Source: Scolanthus callimorphus (taxonomy: Eukaryota; Cnidaria; Anthozoa; Actiniaria; Edwardsiidae). From it: a stretch of 64,000 bases of DNA. Below the pieces are notes generated by a model, which worked only from the letters and a program-made list of their open reading frames with translations, was not told the DNA's origin and did not search any database. Within the stretch, counting starts at the first letter, position 1, and each line of letters starts with the position of its first letter. Made by a program: the position numbers and the translations under genes. The stretch is from assembly GCA_033964015.1 (NCBI GenBank), contig CM066912.1:22121073-22185072 (forward strand), read 5' to 3'. This document shows positions 1 through 10,988 of this stretch, piece by piece.

Positions 1-1
1 T

Positions 2-253
2 GGCAGAAAGCCTACTCTGGAGGCACTTAAACAAAACTTCGGATCGGAAAAGACAACACTAAGAGAATTGATATTAGCGTGCCTGTTTATTGCCGTAAAA
101 CTGGAGGACGGCGACTCTGATAGAAATGCCATTTTTATGCACATGGTCTCCGATCCAGTGCCAAGGTCAAGTATAATTGAAGAGGAGCTTAATGTTTTAC
201 AGTCGGTAAACTGGAGGCCATTAGAATACCCAAATGCGATGGAAAGAGGTTAA
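2..253 (+). CDS. Cyclin-like protein, last exon (partial, 5' end outside window)
   Basis: The frame is open from the left edge to a TAA at 251-253, giving 83 visible residues. The segment LACLFIAVKLED followed about 30 residues later by EEELNVLQSVNWRPLEY matches the cyclin N-terminal box, where one helix carries an A-KxED core and a later helix ends in a Leu-x-x-hydrophobic-x-W motif. Cyclins bind and activate cyclin-dependent kinases through this fold. Only part of one box is present and the protein stops soon after it, so either the product lacks a second cyclin fold or this is a decayed copy. No start codon is visible; the true start lies upstream of the window. AATAAA signals follow at 445 and 498. 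The cyclin call is by motif only, and the subfamily cannot be told. Confidence 0.6.
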   Translation, partial: GRKPTLEALKQNFGSEKTTLRELILACLFIAVKLEDGDSDRNAIFMHMVSDPVPRSSIIEEELNVLQSVNWRPLEYPNAMERG

Positions 254-444
254 CGTTAGGGTGGATGTTCCAACGAAAACAAGTGGGGGTTATGTTTGAC
301 ACTGGTATAACATAGACTATAATTGACTCACAGACCGTGATGTAAGACAGTAATGTATTTATTGACATTTGATAATCAAAGCAAATTCAGTTATTCAATA
401 TAATTGTGGTTCTTGATACTACAAATTTGACAAAGCAATTTAAT

Positions 445-503
445 AATAAATATCAAATATGACAATCTGAGAGGGTATTTTTTCTTTTTTCTTTCACAAT
501 AAA
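445..503 (+). terminator. Candidate polyadenylation signals of the cyclin-like gene
   Basis: Two AATAAA hexamers lie at 445-450 and 498-503, about 190 and 245 bases after the stop at 253, in AT-rich DNA with T-rich sequence between them. They fit a short 3' UTR. A third AATAAA lies near 555. Confidence 0.4.
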
Positions 504-622
504 TGCTTAGCTAAACAATCACGCTTAGATTGCTGAAACTGATTAGTTTAATGAGCAATAAACTTTAACTTTCTGATCCTTTCATACAAACTATACACTG
601 GAGTTGTTCCGCGTAGGAACCT

Positions 623-707
623 TAGAGATGCAAATGAAGCGAGCCTTTTGTTTCCGGTTGACCAGAAACAAGTGGAAACAAAAGGTTCGCTTCATTTGCA
701 TCTCTAA
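623..707. repeat. 85-bp foldback with octamer motifs in both arms
   Basis: Arms at about 623-656 and 674-707 are near-perfect inverted copies around an 18-base loop. Each arm contains ATGCAAAT (629-636, and its complement 693-700), the octamer bound by POU-domain factors in animals. It lies between the 3' ends of the convergent cyclin-like and helicase genes. It is probably a small foldback transposon (MITE); I see no certain target duplication. Confidence 0.75.
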
Positions 708-875
708 CGTTTGTCAAGTTTAGATGTTTCAATTTCTTGCTCATTGAACTCCTAATCAAACAAACAAATTCACAAGTTATTCGCTGGATTGAGAAAAAGT
801 TGCTTGATATTTGCTACATTCATCTATAACGCGCTACTACAATCAAATGTATTGTCCAATACACTTATCCTATGT

Positions 876-3800
876 TCATGCTTTCTGGCTGGGAGTGAAG
901 TAGCTTGTAATTTTTCCTTTCTTATGAGACTTTACACTGCTTGATTCGGGGGCAGGTCGTTTGAATGGACGATCGATCAGGAAACCACTCTCTTCGGAAA
1001 GAAACCCGCTTTCTTGTGATTCTTGATGAGACGACATGATCACTGTGTTTGAAGGCATAGGCGTGATGAACATTTCATCTTCATCATCGTCATCGTCGTC
1101 ATCATTATCTTCTGCACAGGGGAAAGGAAGCGGCTCCCAGACACAGTTAATCTGGTCGGCTTGCTGCTTCGAAATCCACCCCATCTGAATGGCTAGACGC
1201 TTCCTCTCTTCAAGGACATATTTCTTTAATCCTGGTGTCTCTATTTGCTGAAACTTAAGCTTTAAGGCGTCAGCAGCCACGCTTATCATGTACTGTAGGG
1301 ATTTACTGACGTTGTCGTTGGCAGCGTTACTCTTCTGCATCTGGAGATCTAAAAGCTCTTCTTCTTTCCTTGCTATCCACTTGTCTTTGAAGTACTCCTT
1401 TGCCTCTTTCTCCAGTCGCTGTTCGTTCTCTCTGCTGGCATTTGCAAAGTACTCGTCTCGCGAGTTTCGGATCTTGGGGTGGTAAGGGCCACGCGCACTA
1501 GTAAGCAGATGGGCGTCCTCGGCTCTAATCATTCCACACGCCAACCATTCTCTTCTTGTGGCCTCCAGCTGTGCCTCGACGGCCCTCTTCATTTCCTCCA
1601 TCTCGCGATCCATGCTAGCAGCCAACAGAGCCAACTGTCGCCCCTTTAAGCTATCCTTTGGTAGTTCGGTGCGCAATTGCGATATTCTTTGCAAAGCTGC
1701 CTTCCATCTGTTGGCGTAGGTGGTGTTTTCTTCTACTTCTTCTTGTGTCTGCACTGGCTCCTGAACTTGACCTTGATCATCGCTCTCTTCGCTGTTGCTG
1801 CTTATCTCGTCTAGCACAACGTTTCTGATCCTTTCTTTTTCTACGTCGTCGATCATGTCGCCCTCTGGTGCTGTTCCTGGGATGGGCGGGGGGAGTTCGT
1901 CATCGGGGGTCACGGCTCTCTGACTCGCCCACACGATACACTCCATCGCCTGGTCTTTGAGGCGTTTCTGCACGTCTTGCACCGGAGCACGCTCGATACC
2001 AGCTAGCGTTTTGAAGAAGAATTTTCTTAGACGCACATCCATCGCAGCATTGTGGTCCTTCCCGAAGTCAAGTTCCTGCTGGCATGTGATGAACATAGGA
2101 CAGCGGATTGTAGTGCACGTTGACTGCTTGTACTTCCTGTCCGACGCCACTAGTCCACCCTTTGTCAGAATCTAGACACACAAATAATCTCATCAGAACT
2201 TGCATTATTGTAATTTATAGACTGTTGAAACTGCATGGCTTAGCCAACCACCACTTGTCTTAATTACAGAATAGGTTATATTATCAAAATAAAGTTATAA
2301 TGTGCGCTTCTGTTTACCTTCCAGTCATCAGGATCTAGAAGGTTTGCAAAGGCCTCATCGACAAATATGATCTGTGTCGTCTTGTCAACCATGCTCTTAT
2401 TGAATGCCTTTTGTTTAGTGATCATAGCGATATACCTGAAGAAAAAAAAAAGACGGAGTAAAACCTAAACCTCCTTTGCCCCTTTCTAACCTACAACGAT
2501 AAGTTCCAAGAGTTGTAGAGCTCATTTGAAGAAGTGCAGAATACAAGGCAAACGACAAGGTCATGATTTCAATCGATTGTAGAATACAACGTTCAAACTT
2601 ACCTTTCGGGAATAATGCGAGTGAGTGGCGTGAACAGACTCGTCTTTCCGCTATTCGGGGCACCTACTAGACAGAGTACCCTTTCCTTGTGCTGCTTTAT
2701 CCCGCAGTTCAAAAGTCTCGGGAAATATTCGCAGAAGTGCGAAATCTCGGTATCGTTCAAACTGTTCTCCAGTATTTGTCTGAAATAAACTGGATTTGGC
2801 TCGTCTAAGTGATTCCAGGGGAGAAACGCTCGTGGCGACACTTTGCCGACGTCTTTCTCTTGGTTCTTGTCAAACACAAATTCTCGCTTGCTGATACAGA
2901 AGCACCAGCCTTCTTTCACCTCGATTAAGTCGAAGTCTATTCGCAGTTGTTTCACAAATTCACATTCTGGATCGGCCATTATTTCGGTTAATTTGTTCAA
3001 ATGAACGATAATTGTTTCCATGAGCGACTCTCCGCTGCCGAGAATTGTAAGGAACTTGCGCACTGTGCAGCAATACTGGTATGTGAATCTGGATGCAGGA
3101 ACTTTTTGATAAATGTCCCCCCGGTAAAGGGCGTAGCCCAATTTGGTCATCGCTCTCTCGACCTCGTGCAAAGCCACCACTAGCGGCGAAGCAAGCGATT
3201 TGGTCACTTGTACTTCTGATTCTGTCGCTGTGGTTGCGACTTTTCCATAAACGTCGAATTCAAGGCCAGCAGATTCCAGAGCCGGGATTACTTTGCTTTT
3301 AAGCGTAGCTGTGATCTTGTCATTGGAAACCAGTTGCAGACGTACTACATTTTCGCTTCCATTGCACGTCACTGTATCATCTGCCAATATCTCTTCCTGC
3401 AGTTGTTCAAGGCTTTGCTCAAAGGACATCTCTATTTTTCCTTTCAAGAAACTGTTGTTGTGATCCTTCAAAGTGATCGTCAGAGGGGAGGCCGATTGTT
3501 CCTCTTTCCCTGTCTTGTATGCCGGAAGGGACTTTACTGTAATGAACTCCATGCCTGTTCGCAGAATGGCAGAATGCAAAGGCACAGTGGAGACTTTTGC
3601 GCCGTTGAATGACTTCAAGGCAATCCAATAGCTTATGGCAGGCCAATATCTCTCGACGTGGGCTTCTTGTGATCCTTGTCCTTCGCGCCGCTTTTGCTTT
3701 GCCCTTTTCTCTTTTGCGGCAACCGAGGAGAAGAAAAAGACCACTCCTTTCATATTCTTAATGCTCTCGTCGCATTGATCTCGCTTTTCACAGATTTTGC

Positions 3801-4071
3801 TCCACTGTTCCTGGAAACCCTTCTTGCTTATTTCTTCATCTTTACTAAACGTAATTTTTGCAGATAATAATGAACATGTCCCCTCTACTGCTGGCAAAAC
3901 TTTGCTGATAACAGCGCTCTTGATTTTCTGCGGGAAAAAAGTATACAATTTAGCGTAGTCCTTAAGAAAACAGCTAACAAAAATCAAGATGGTAGGAACT
4001 TTTGAATCAAAATTAAGTGAGTTTAAACACTGTACCTTGTTTTCGAGCTTTCGAGCAGGTCCTGACGCCAT
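876..4071 (-). CDS. SF3-type (AAA+) helicase with C-terminal PIP-box-like motif, four exons
   Basis: Exons on the minus strand: 4036-4071, 2603-3927, 2318-2435 and 876-2171. Every intron starts GT and ends AG (108, 167 and 146 bp), and the phases join into one frame of about 924 codons from ATG 4071 to TGA 876. Around residues 415-530 the order is Walker A (GAPNSGKTSLF), Walker B (IIFVDEA), a B'-like stretch with GG and K residues (KGGLVASDRKYK), sensor-type PMFIT, then an R-rich DVRLRKFF. This is the order of SF3 helicases of DNA viruses and Rep proteins, which unwind DNA as hexamers. The N-terminal 400 residues are unrecognised, and no HUH nuclease motif was seen. The C-terminal half is helical and charged, with an Asp/Glu run at 1083-1110. 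The end KGKITSYFTPSQKA resembles a PCNA-binding PIP box. No frame break is visible, so it may be expressed. It could be a captured viral or transposon replication gene. Confidence 0.75.
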
Positions 4072-4114
4072 GGCTTGACTTGTGAACTGACAAGCGGTCC
4101 GGTTTCTACCCTCC

Positions 4115-4122
4115 CTTATATA
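4115..4122 (-). promoter_or_regulatory. TATA box of the SF3 helicase gene
   Basis: On the minus strand TATATAAG lies 44 bp upstream of the helicase ATG. Transcription would start about 25-30 bp downstream of it, leaving a 5' UTR of only about 15-20 bases. The stretch 4123-4540 upstream holds no gene that I can recognise. Confidence 0.55.
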
Positions 4123-4625
4123 TCAAATGTCTGATAACTTTCGCAAAATCTTTTGTCTGCTAAACATTCCATCCAAAGTTTTGAAAAAAATGAAGGTGCC
4201 AGTGACGGAATTATGCGAAGGATTATGCAACTAAGTCAGCCGACAATGAACGTGAGGATGTTATGCAATATTATTCAGATATTCGCATACTACTTCTTAA
4301 ATACATACTTGGAATGATCAGAATATTCAAACATAGAATATTTTCGTTTGTTTCGTAATCAAAGCTGGCCGATTTTTCAGGTTCTAACCATTCATGGGAG
4401 CATAGTTGAATCTTGCAAAACAAATAATTAAGCGGCTCTCAGAAGTATGACTGCACAGTAAAAATTTTTACTATTATAATTACTATTGTACATAGTAAAT
4501 AGTGGACTCAAGAATATTTGCGGGAACAATGGACTGATTATTGAGATATTGCAGACATAACTGCGTGCAAGCTCACTCGCGGTCGTTTCGGTTGGGCCTG
4601 GTCTATTTAGCATAGTTACACTGGT

Positions 4626-5394
4626 AGTAGTGAACTTACAGACAGTTATATCTGCAATACATGAATAGTGAATAGACGCGGTCAACTACCAGAGTCAAAT
4701 ATACTAAATAGATCAGGGACAACCGAGACGACCGCGAATGAACGTACAGTCAGTTATATCTGCAATATCTCAATGAACTTGTACATTGGTCCCGGTCGTC
4801 TGGGTTGTCCCCGGTACTGTTTGAATATTTTAATCAAAAAAGATGATCATCGAGGTTTAATAATCCTAGAGACAGCAGGGACAACCGTGACAACCGGCAA
4901 TGCCTGAAAGGAAATATTTGATATCTATATACTTTTATCAATATTATAATTAATAATATATTATAATATATTATTAATAACAAATATTATAATAATTTAA
5001 TATATTATAATTATAAATATAATTATATTATTATTATTATTATAAATATAATTATAATATATTATTAATTATAATATTGATAAAAGTATATTAGATATCA
5101 AATATTCCTTTCAGGCATTGCCGGTTGTCACGGTTGTCCCTGCTGTCTCTAGGATTATTAAACCTCGATGATCATCTTTTTAGACAAAACTATTCAAACA
5201 GTACCGGGACAACCCAGACGACCGGGACCAATGTACAAGTTCATTGAGATATTGCAGATATAACTGACTGCAAGTTCATTCGCGGTCGTCTCGGTTGTCC
5301 CTGATCTATCTAGTATCTTTTGACTCTGGTAGTCGACCGCGTCTAATTTACTATTCATGTATTGCACATATAACTGACTGTAAGTTCGCTACTA
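4626..5394. repeat. About 770-bp palindrome with an AT-rich centre
   Basis: The sequence from 4626 reads again, inverted, from 5394 down to a centre near 5009. The centre is almost pure A/T (about 4930-5095). Both arms carry repeats of the form GACAACCGNGACNACC and TTATATCTGCAATA. A further diverged copy of the arm lies at 4547-4640 and another at 5380-5465. The structure is a foldback element or several nested ones. No coding frame is convincing. Confidence 0.8.
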
Positions 5395-5464
5395 CAGTGT
5401 AAATATATGCTACATGCATCAGGGCGACCGAAACGACTGTGAGTGGACTGCAGTCAGTATATAA

Positions 5465-5861
5465 CCGGCAAATTCTCGATGATAATGGATTGTGTGTGAA
5501 ATGAAATTGAAATCGGCAGTTTGGAGGTTTTTGAAAATTGATTCTAGATATTTGCATGCTTTAATTGACTAGAGCTAGAAAGCTTTGGCGAAAACTAGCG
5601 TTATATAAATTGCAAACGTTGGTTAAGTCTTTGCTACATATTGGGACCACTTGGACCTTACTGCAGTGTTCCTACATTTTTGGTGACTCGCTGAAGAAAA
5701 TAGCATATTTAGCAACACATTTTTTCGATAATTGCTTGAGTCATGTCAATAAGTGCACAAAGGTCCAACTTAACATAGATTTTCGCTATTTCGATGAAAA
5801 CTCTCGTGCTTCCGCTCAATAAGGTTTTAAGTGCAAAAGGAACACAAATTTTGGGGAATGA
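5465..5861. other. Spacer without recognisable gene
   Basis: AT-rich DNA with a short open frame (5565-5822) that has no motif I know. I see nothing else here. Confidence 0.4.
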
Positions 5862-5945
5862 TTATTATTATTATTATTATTATTACAGATTTTTTTTTTT
5901 TTTTTAATATTTGTAAATAGGAAAAAATCATTATTATTATTATTA

Positions 5946-6026
<81 letters not shown>
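5862..6026. repeat. (ATT)n microsatellite at the 3' junction of the retroelement
   Basis: Imperfect ATT/TTA triplets, interrupted by a T-run at 5889-5905, continue to 6026. On the minus strand this is (TAA)n directly following the 3' end of the retrotransposon. It is either the target repeat or the tail, and matches the microsatellite at the other end (10452-10595). Confidence 0.9.
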
Positions 6027-6177
6027 GAAGAGAAAAAGCCGCTCTTCAATGCGGCCATTCCATCTCCCACCAAGCATTGCTGGGGAGGTCACCGTCCCTC
6101 TTTCTTGTGTACAGTATATGAGTAGATAATAAATAGATAAATAAAAATAAAAATCGAAATTAAATATAGACGGCTGC

Positions 6178-7210
6178 CTATTCCAGTTGCACGACTCCTC
6201 CGAGGATCTTTCTTAAAGTGGTTTCCCCTTCCATTAGGACTGTTCTCTGCATAGAGGCCACTATCCTGGTGGCCTCTTCACTGCTCGAGAACAGTCTCTG
6301 GACCGCACGCCGCGCCCCCGGAACTCCACCGCCCAGACAACCGATGACGACAGGAATCACCTCCACTCTAAACCCTGGTCTTCGTTCTCTGATCTCGTAT
6401 GCTAATTGTTGGTACTTTTTAAGTTTCGTCTTTCTGGTTTCCTCTATGTTGCGCTCCATGGGGCATGCCATATCTACCAGGAAGATTCTCTTTCATCAAC
6501 GTCCTCCAGGGTCAAGTCTGGTCGCCTAGCCGTGTTTTCTTTCTTAACCTGTACTCGAAGTCCCAACACAGCTTATATTTGTCACCTTTGAGTACATGAC
6601 CTTTTCTCCATGCGCCTTGCCACGCGTCTTTTGCTGCCAGCAGGTCCTTCTCCATGGCCCAGTTGGTGGCCAGCACCATGAGCGCATTATTATGGCGACG
6701 AAGATACTCTGTCGCGGTGATGGTCTCGCATCCCGAGAGAAGATGTTCGACGGTCTCGTCCTGTGCGTTACATAGCCTACACAGTCCCTCATCTCCTATC
6801 CCTCTCATCGCCTTCCACTTCCGCGTTTCCACCATCTGCTCCATCATGTCCATAATACTGGAGGTCTTCTGCGGAGATATGTTCGTCGTTAGCCAGGCGG
6901 CGTCTTCACTCTCTTGGGCAGCAAACGCCTGGCTCTGCATGCTCTTTTGTACATACTTGGTAGTCAGCTGTTCCTTATACCGCACCCTTATTGCCTCCTT
7001 CAACTCCTTCCAACATCCCGCCCAATCCTTTTCAATCCTCTCTCCATTCCTTTTCACCTCATTCGCTCGAAACTCGACCTCTTCTCCCAGCTCTTGCATC
7101 GCCTCCTCTGCCTCTCTTCTTAGGCTCTTGTACTCGTTTTGGAGCTCTCTTCTCCAGGCCACTTGTATCCATTGGCTCGTGCTACATGCCATGTACGTTG
7201 CCACCCGCAC
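6178..7210 (-). pseudogene. Retrotransposon C-terminus: CCHC knuckle and restriction-like endonuclease
   Basis: Frame 6512-7210 contains CRLCNAQDETVEHLLSGC, a C-x2-C-x7-H-x4-C knuckle, near 6740-6790. The next part has changed frame: RPDLTLEDV at about 6500-6525, and after a stop VDMACPMERN and KYQQLAYEIRERRPG in frame 6178-6471. R-P-D followed by an acidic strand and K-x(2-3)-Y is the PD-(D/E)XK endonuclease signature found at the C-terminus of R2/R4-type elements, which cuts the target DNA. The protein would end at 6178 (VVQLE). It is broken by at least two changes and cannot be active. Confidence 0.75.
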
Positions 7211-8446
7211 TTGGTCTGCTGGTAAACTGCACGCAAGCTCTTGAGGCCACGTCCACCGTCTTCCCGCTTCATGTACAACCTCTCGTCGCTCGCTTGTCTC
7301 CCCAGCATCCTCTTCTCACGTAGCTTGTTCTTGACTAGCATGTCTAGCTCGTATAATTCTTTCAAACTGAATTGGCACACATTCATGGCATAAGCAGCCA
7401 CTGGTATAACTCTGGTGTTGACTGCCTTCACAAGGTTCTTGTCGTAGAGCTCTAGGTCTGTAAGGCTATCTAGCCTCCTCGACATCTCGTCCATTACTCT
7501 TGTAGGACCTTCCCCTTGTCTATTCCCTTTCCTTGCTCAAGTCCAAGAAACTTGTACGTTTCGTCCTTGTCCGGATCAAGGGCCTGAGCCCTGGCCTCAA
7601 GTATCTTGAGCCCTTCCCCTTTGATCATTTCTCCTTGTTTGAACACCACCTCTGCGCTCTTCTTCACTCCATATACTGCTCCCGTGTCATGGCTCGCTGT
7701 TACGATGATCTCATTGGCTGCTTCCATGTCCTGATGGTTCTGCTGATACACCTTTAGGTCATCTATGAATAGACTGTGGTTCGTTTCGTATGCCGCTCTC
7801 GCGGTGGCCCCATCTTATACCCTCTTGTACCCTCTAACAGCATCATCACCGGGACTTCCGTTAAGCAAAACCCCACGGGGGAGTAGCTATCGCCTTGCAG
7901 GAATCCACATCTTATACTAATCCACCTGCTCTTAATCTTCGTGCCTCCAACATTAAGCTCCAGCCTCGTCTTCCAGCTACACATCAATTTGCGTAGCACC
8001 CTGATCACACTCTCAGGGATCCCCATCCACTCATAGACCATCAGCATCCAGTCATGATGCACTTTATCATACGCTTTCCTGTAGTCATAGAAGGCCACGC
8101 ACAGGTCTCTCTTGTGCTCTCTTACTTCGTCCATAATGCACTTGTCAATAAGCAGCTGGTCTACCGTGCCGAGTACTCCCTCAGAGGCACCAAGCTGCCC
8201 TGCATCCCAGATACCATTGCGGTCCGCATGGTCTCTCATGAAATTGCCAAGCAAGCCAGTGAACAACTTGTATGATGTATTCAAACAGGTTATTGGTCTA
8301 TAGTCCTCTTCTGGGGAGAGATCTTCCGTTTTTGGTAGCAGCACCGTTCTTCCAAGCGCTACCCACTCAGGGATGTTGTCTGGGTTGTCGACCCAACCCT
8401 CATGACTCTCACAAGGGGACTCCAGGTCGCTGTGAAGCGTTTCCAC
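7120..8446 (-). pseudogene. Retrotransposon reverse transcriptase and thumb, broken
   Basis: Frame 7763-8446 has the RT blocks VLLPKTEDLSPEEDYRPITC, then VAFYDYRKAYDKVHHDW (first catalytic Asp, block A) and GFLQGDSYSPVGFCL (block B). After a frame change near 7.80 kb, LFIDDLKVY gives the two catalytic Asp residues in the F-x-DD form common in elements with a restriction-like endonuclease. The frame changes again near 7.50 kb, and frame 7120-7494 holds a thumb-like region (NTRVIPVAAYAMNVCQFS). The reaction would be target-primed reverse transcription. Catalytic residues survive but the frame does not. Confidence 0.8.
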
Positions 8447-10028
8447 CAGAAGTTCTGTATGCCGTCCATGCCAGGGGCTGACCAGTTCTTCCTCCTCCTG
8501 ATGGTCTTCTTGATTGAGCTTTCAGATATTTCAATCTCACGCACATCATGGATTTTCTTCTTCAACTCCTCCTTGATTGCCTGCATCCATGGTTGTTCAC
8601 TAGTTGTCCTTTCCTCTTCCCAAAGGCCACCCCAGAACTCTACAAACTTCTCCATTTGTGGTGGTTTACCCCTGTAGTTTTTGGTATCATTGACCTGCCT
8701 ATAAAAGGCTCCTTCGTCCTCTGTGAACTTGGCGTTATTTCTCTTTCTCTTCCTCCTCTCCATCGCTTTAACTATTATCACCTTCTTAGCCCTTAGCTCA
8801 TCTAGCCACTTTTCTGAGGCATTCAGGAGATCTTGTGTTTCCACTGAGCCTCTTTCGACATGCTTTCTCAGCTCCTGTAAAGCCCTTGCTTCTTTTTTCG
8901 TCGCTCCCCGTCCCTGCTTTCTTCGATGTAACTCATTGTTTACCCTTGATATTCTCTGCCTAAGGCTTTTGATTTGACGTCGCAGCTTCCTCTCCCTCCG
9001 ATCGCCTTCTCCAGATGCCTTTCTGCCTTCACCAGGTGCTCTCATCCTGATATCAAGTTCCTTCGCCACTGCTCTTCCCATAGCATACACGGCGTCCGTA
9101 ATCGCTTCTAGCTTTTCAGTGTCCTTGAGGTGTGCAGTGAGTATCTTGTTTGCACGTTGGAATAATTTGGGCGGCACCCTTCTGAGTTTAGGCAATCTAT
9201 TCCTCTCCTCCATATCCCCATCTACTAAGGGTTCTAGCAGCTCCAGTTCTCTATCGAACACCATTTTCAAGCGCTTCTCTTCCTCCGTCCAATTCTCCTC
9301 TTCTACGCCTTCTTCCTCAATCGTAACAGTACCATCGTTCTCCTCATCTACTACTACTCCTCTCTCGTCGGTAGGTGGGTTCATACTCGAGTGTCCTTCT
9401 CCATCTCCCCTCTTTCTTACTAATACCAAGTTCGCAATATGCTGTTCTTTTTTAAACCTCGCAGCATTATCTCTAAGCTTTTGGTCTTTAAGCCTCTCGC
9501 CAAACTCTTCACTCCATCTATCTCCTACTCTCCTCATAAATCCAGGACCTCTGCTTCTCTCCTCGATGTCTATTTCCACTAGTCTGATCTTTCTCTCTGT
9601 AGTCCATTCAACGTTGTCTGTTGGCGTATCTGCAGGAAGTGGTGCGCTCTCCGAATGTTGCCCGAGTCTGCGCAATACTTCATCTTCCGTTTAAACCTCC
9701 TTGCATTATCTGCCAGATTTTGCGCTGAAACTGATGTTTTTGTTTGCGCCTCATTTTTCCAGCGGTCCTTAACCCGCTTCATAAAACCACTTCCTCGCTC
9801 TCTCTCCTCCATCTCTATCTGGACGAGTCGTACCTTTTCTTCAAGAGTCCATTCAGGTCTCTTACCTCTCGGTTGGTTAGTTCTAGTTGCTGCCATGTCG
9901 TTCTCAGCTTGCGCTGCATTTGTTTGGTTTGTAGCATCTAGATCTGTGATAGGAAAATTGCTCATAATTCCATTCCCCAGCAGTACATATATGGACTGCC
10001 GGAATACTGTGACGCTCGGGATTTTCAC
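8359..10028 (-). pseudogene. Retrotransposon N-terminal region: two Myb-like domains and coiled coil
   Basis: Frame 9579-10028 contains EWTLEEKVRLVQIEMEERER and, after a frame change near 9.69 kb, frame 8359-9675 contains the similar EWTTERKIRLVEIDIEERSR. Both are followed by GFM(K/R)RV(K/G)DRW and by an ARRFK or ARFKK motif. They are therefore tandem copies of one Trp-rich Myb/SANT-like domain, expected to recognise the target DNA. The rest is strongly charged (about 9350-8700, many Arg, Lys and Glu) and probably helical. It ends in SAPGMDGIQNFWWK at 8450-8500, which begins the reverse-transcriptase domain. No CCHH zinc finger of the R2 type is seen at the N-terminus. Confidence 0.7.
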
Positions 10029-10451
10029 AGTCCACCTTGAGTTGCCCGGCTCTCCAGGTAAGGCTCACTAAAACACAGAAACGCCAAGTCTGCGAGTTGT
10101 ACGTTCTCGACCTCCTGACGTGTCGGCCACCTCTTCGGCACCCCCTCAGCACGTGACTCAACCTTGGGGTGACGATTACCAACAGCGTGTTGGGTTTTAT
10201 ATCGGGGTATGCTCCCCTAGATCCGCCGTGTTCTGTGATGTTCACAGGGACACCTCGTGAAGGATGTGGCTCTTCACCACGCACGGACGGTCTTCGTTAA
10301 GGAGAGGCTAGTGGCCGCTTGGAGTAGGCCATAATTGCCCAGTCATACGTGACCGGGGTTCGCTTCACTTAACGCTGGATGTGGGGAGACCAGTCTAGGA
10401 CGCCACAGGGGCCACTAGAAAAGGTACTACTCCTCCAGGGATCCTTGCCCC

Positions 10452-10939
<488 letters not shown>

Positions 10940-10988
10940 CATTTGACAACAATGCTAATAGCGCTAAAAGGGGAATAATGAATCTCAT
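10940..10988 (-). pseudogene. Orphan signal-peptide exon, truncated paralogue of the toxin-like gene
   Basis: On the minus strand a splice acceptor (CTTTAAG) precedes GTTTGCTAAATC and ATG 10988. The exon reads MRFIIPLLALLALLSN plus one base and ends at GTAAGT (10934-10939). This is almost the same as the first coding exon of the plus-strand gene at 36228-36276, with the same upstream intron boundary and phase. None of the later exons is found downstream on the minus strand before the (TAA)n and retroelement. It is therefore the 5' end of an inverted duplicate whose remainder is missing here. Confidence 0.75.

Larger units (their letters stand above)
6027..10451 (-). mobile_element. Dong/R4-type non-LTR retrotransposon (dead copy) in a (TAA)n target
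   Basis: This is a 4.4-kb minus-strand element bounded on both sides by (TAA)n. From 5' to 3' it has a leader (about 10030-10451), two Myb-like DNA-binding domains, a basic coiled-coil region, a reverse transcriptase with the FIDDLK catalytic motif, a CCHC knuckle and a restriction-like endonuclease, then a short 3' UTR (6027-6177). This order is that of R2/R4/NeSL-type elements, which nick a specific site and prime reverse transcription there. Dong-like members are known to use TAA repeats. At least five frame changes (near 9.69, 8.4, 7.80, 7.50 and 7.20 kb) plus breaks near 6.5 kb make it inactive. The clade assignment is inference from domain order and target. Confidence 0.8.

Noticed and set aside
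876..4071. Parvovirus NS1 or CRESS Rep as the identity of the helicase gene
   Set aside because: The SF3 motifs fit, but no HUH nuclease motif, capsid gene or viral termini were seen, and the gene has introns. A viral origin remains possible but is not shown.
6654..7323. Plus-strand frames of 110-196 codons
   Set aside because: Antisense to the endonuclease/CCHC part of the retrotransposon.
9119..9694. 191-codon plus-strand frame, Ser-rich
   Set aside because: It is the antisense shadow of the retrotransposon N-terminal region, whose domains are clear on the minus strand.
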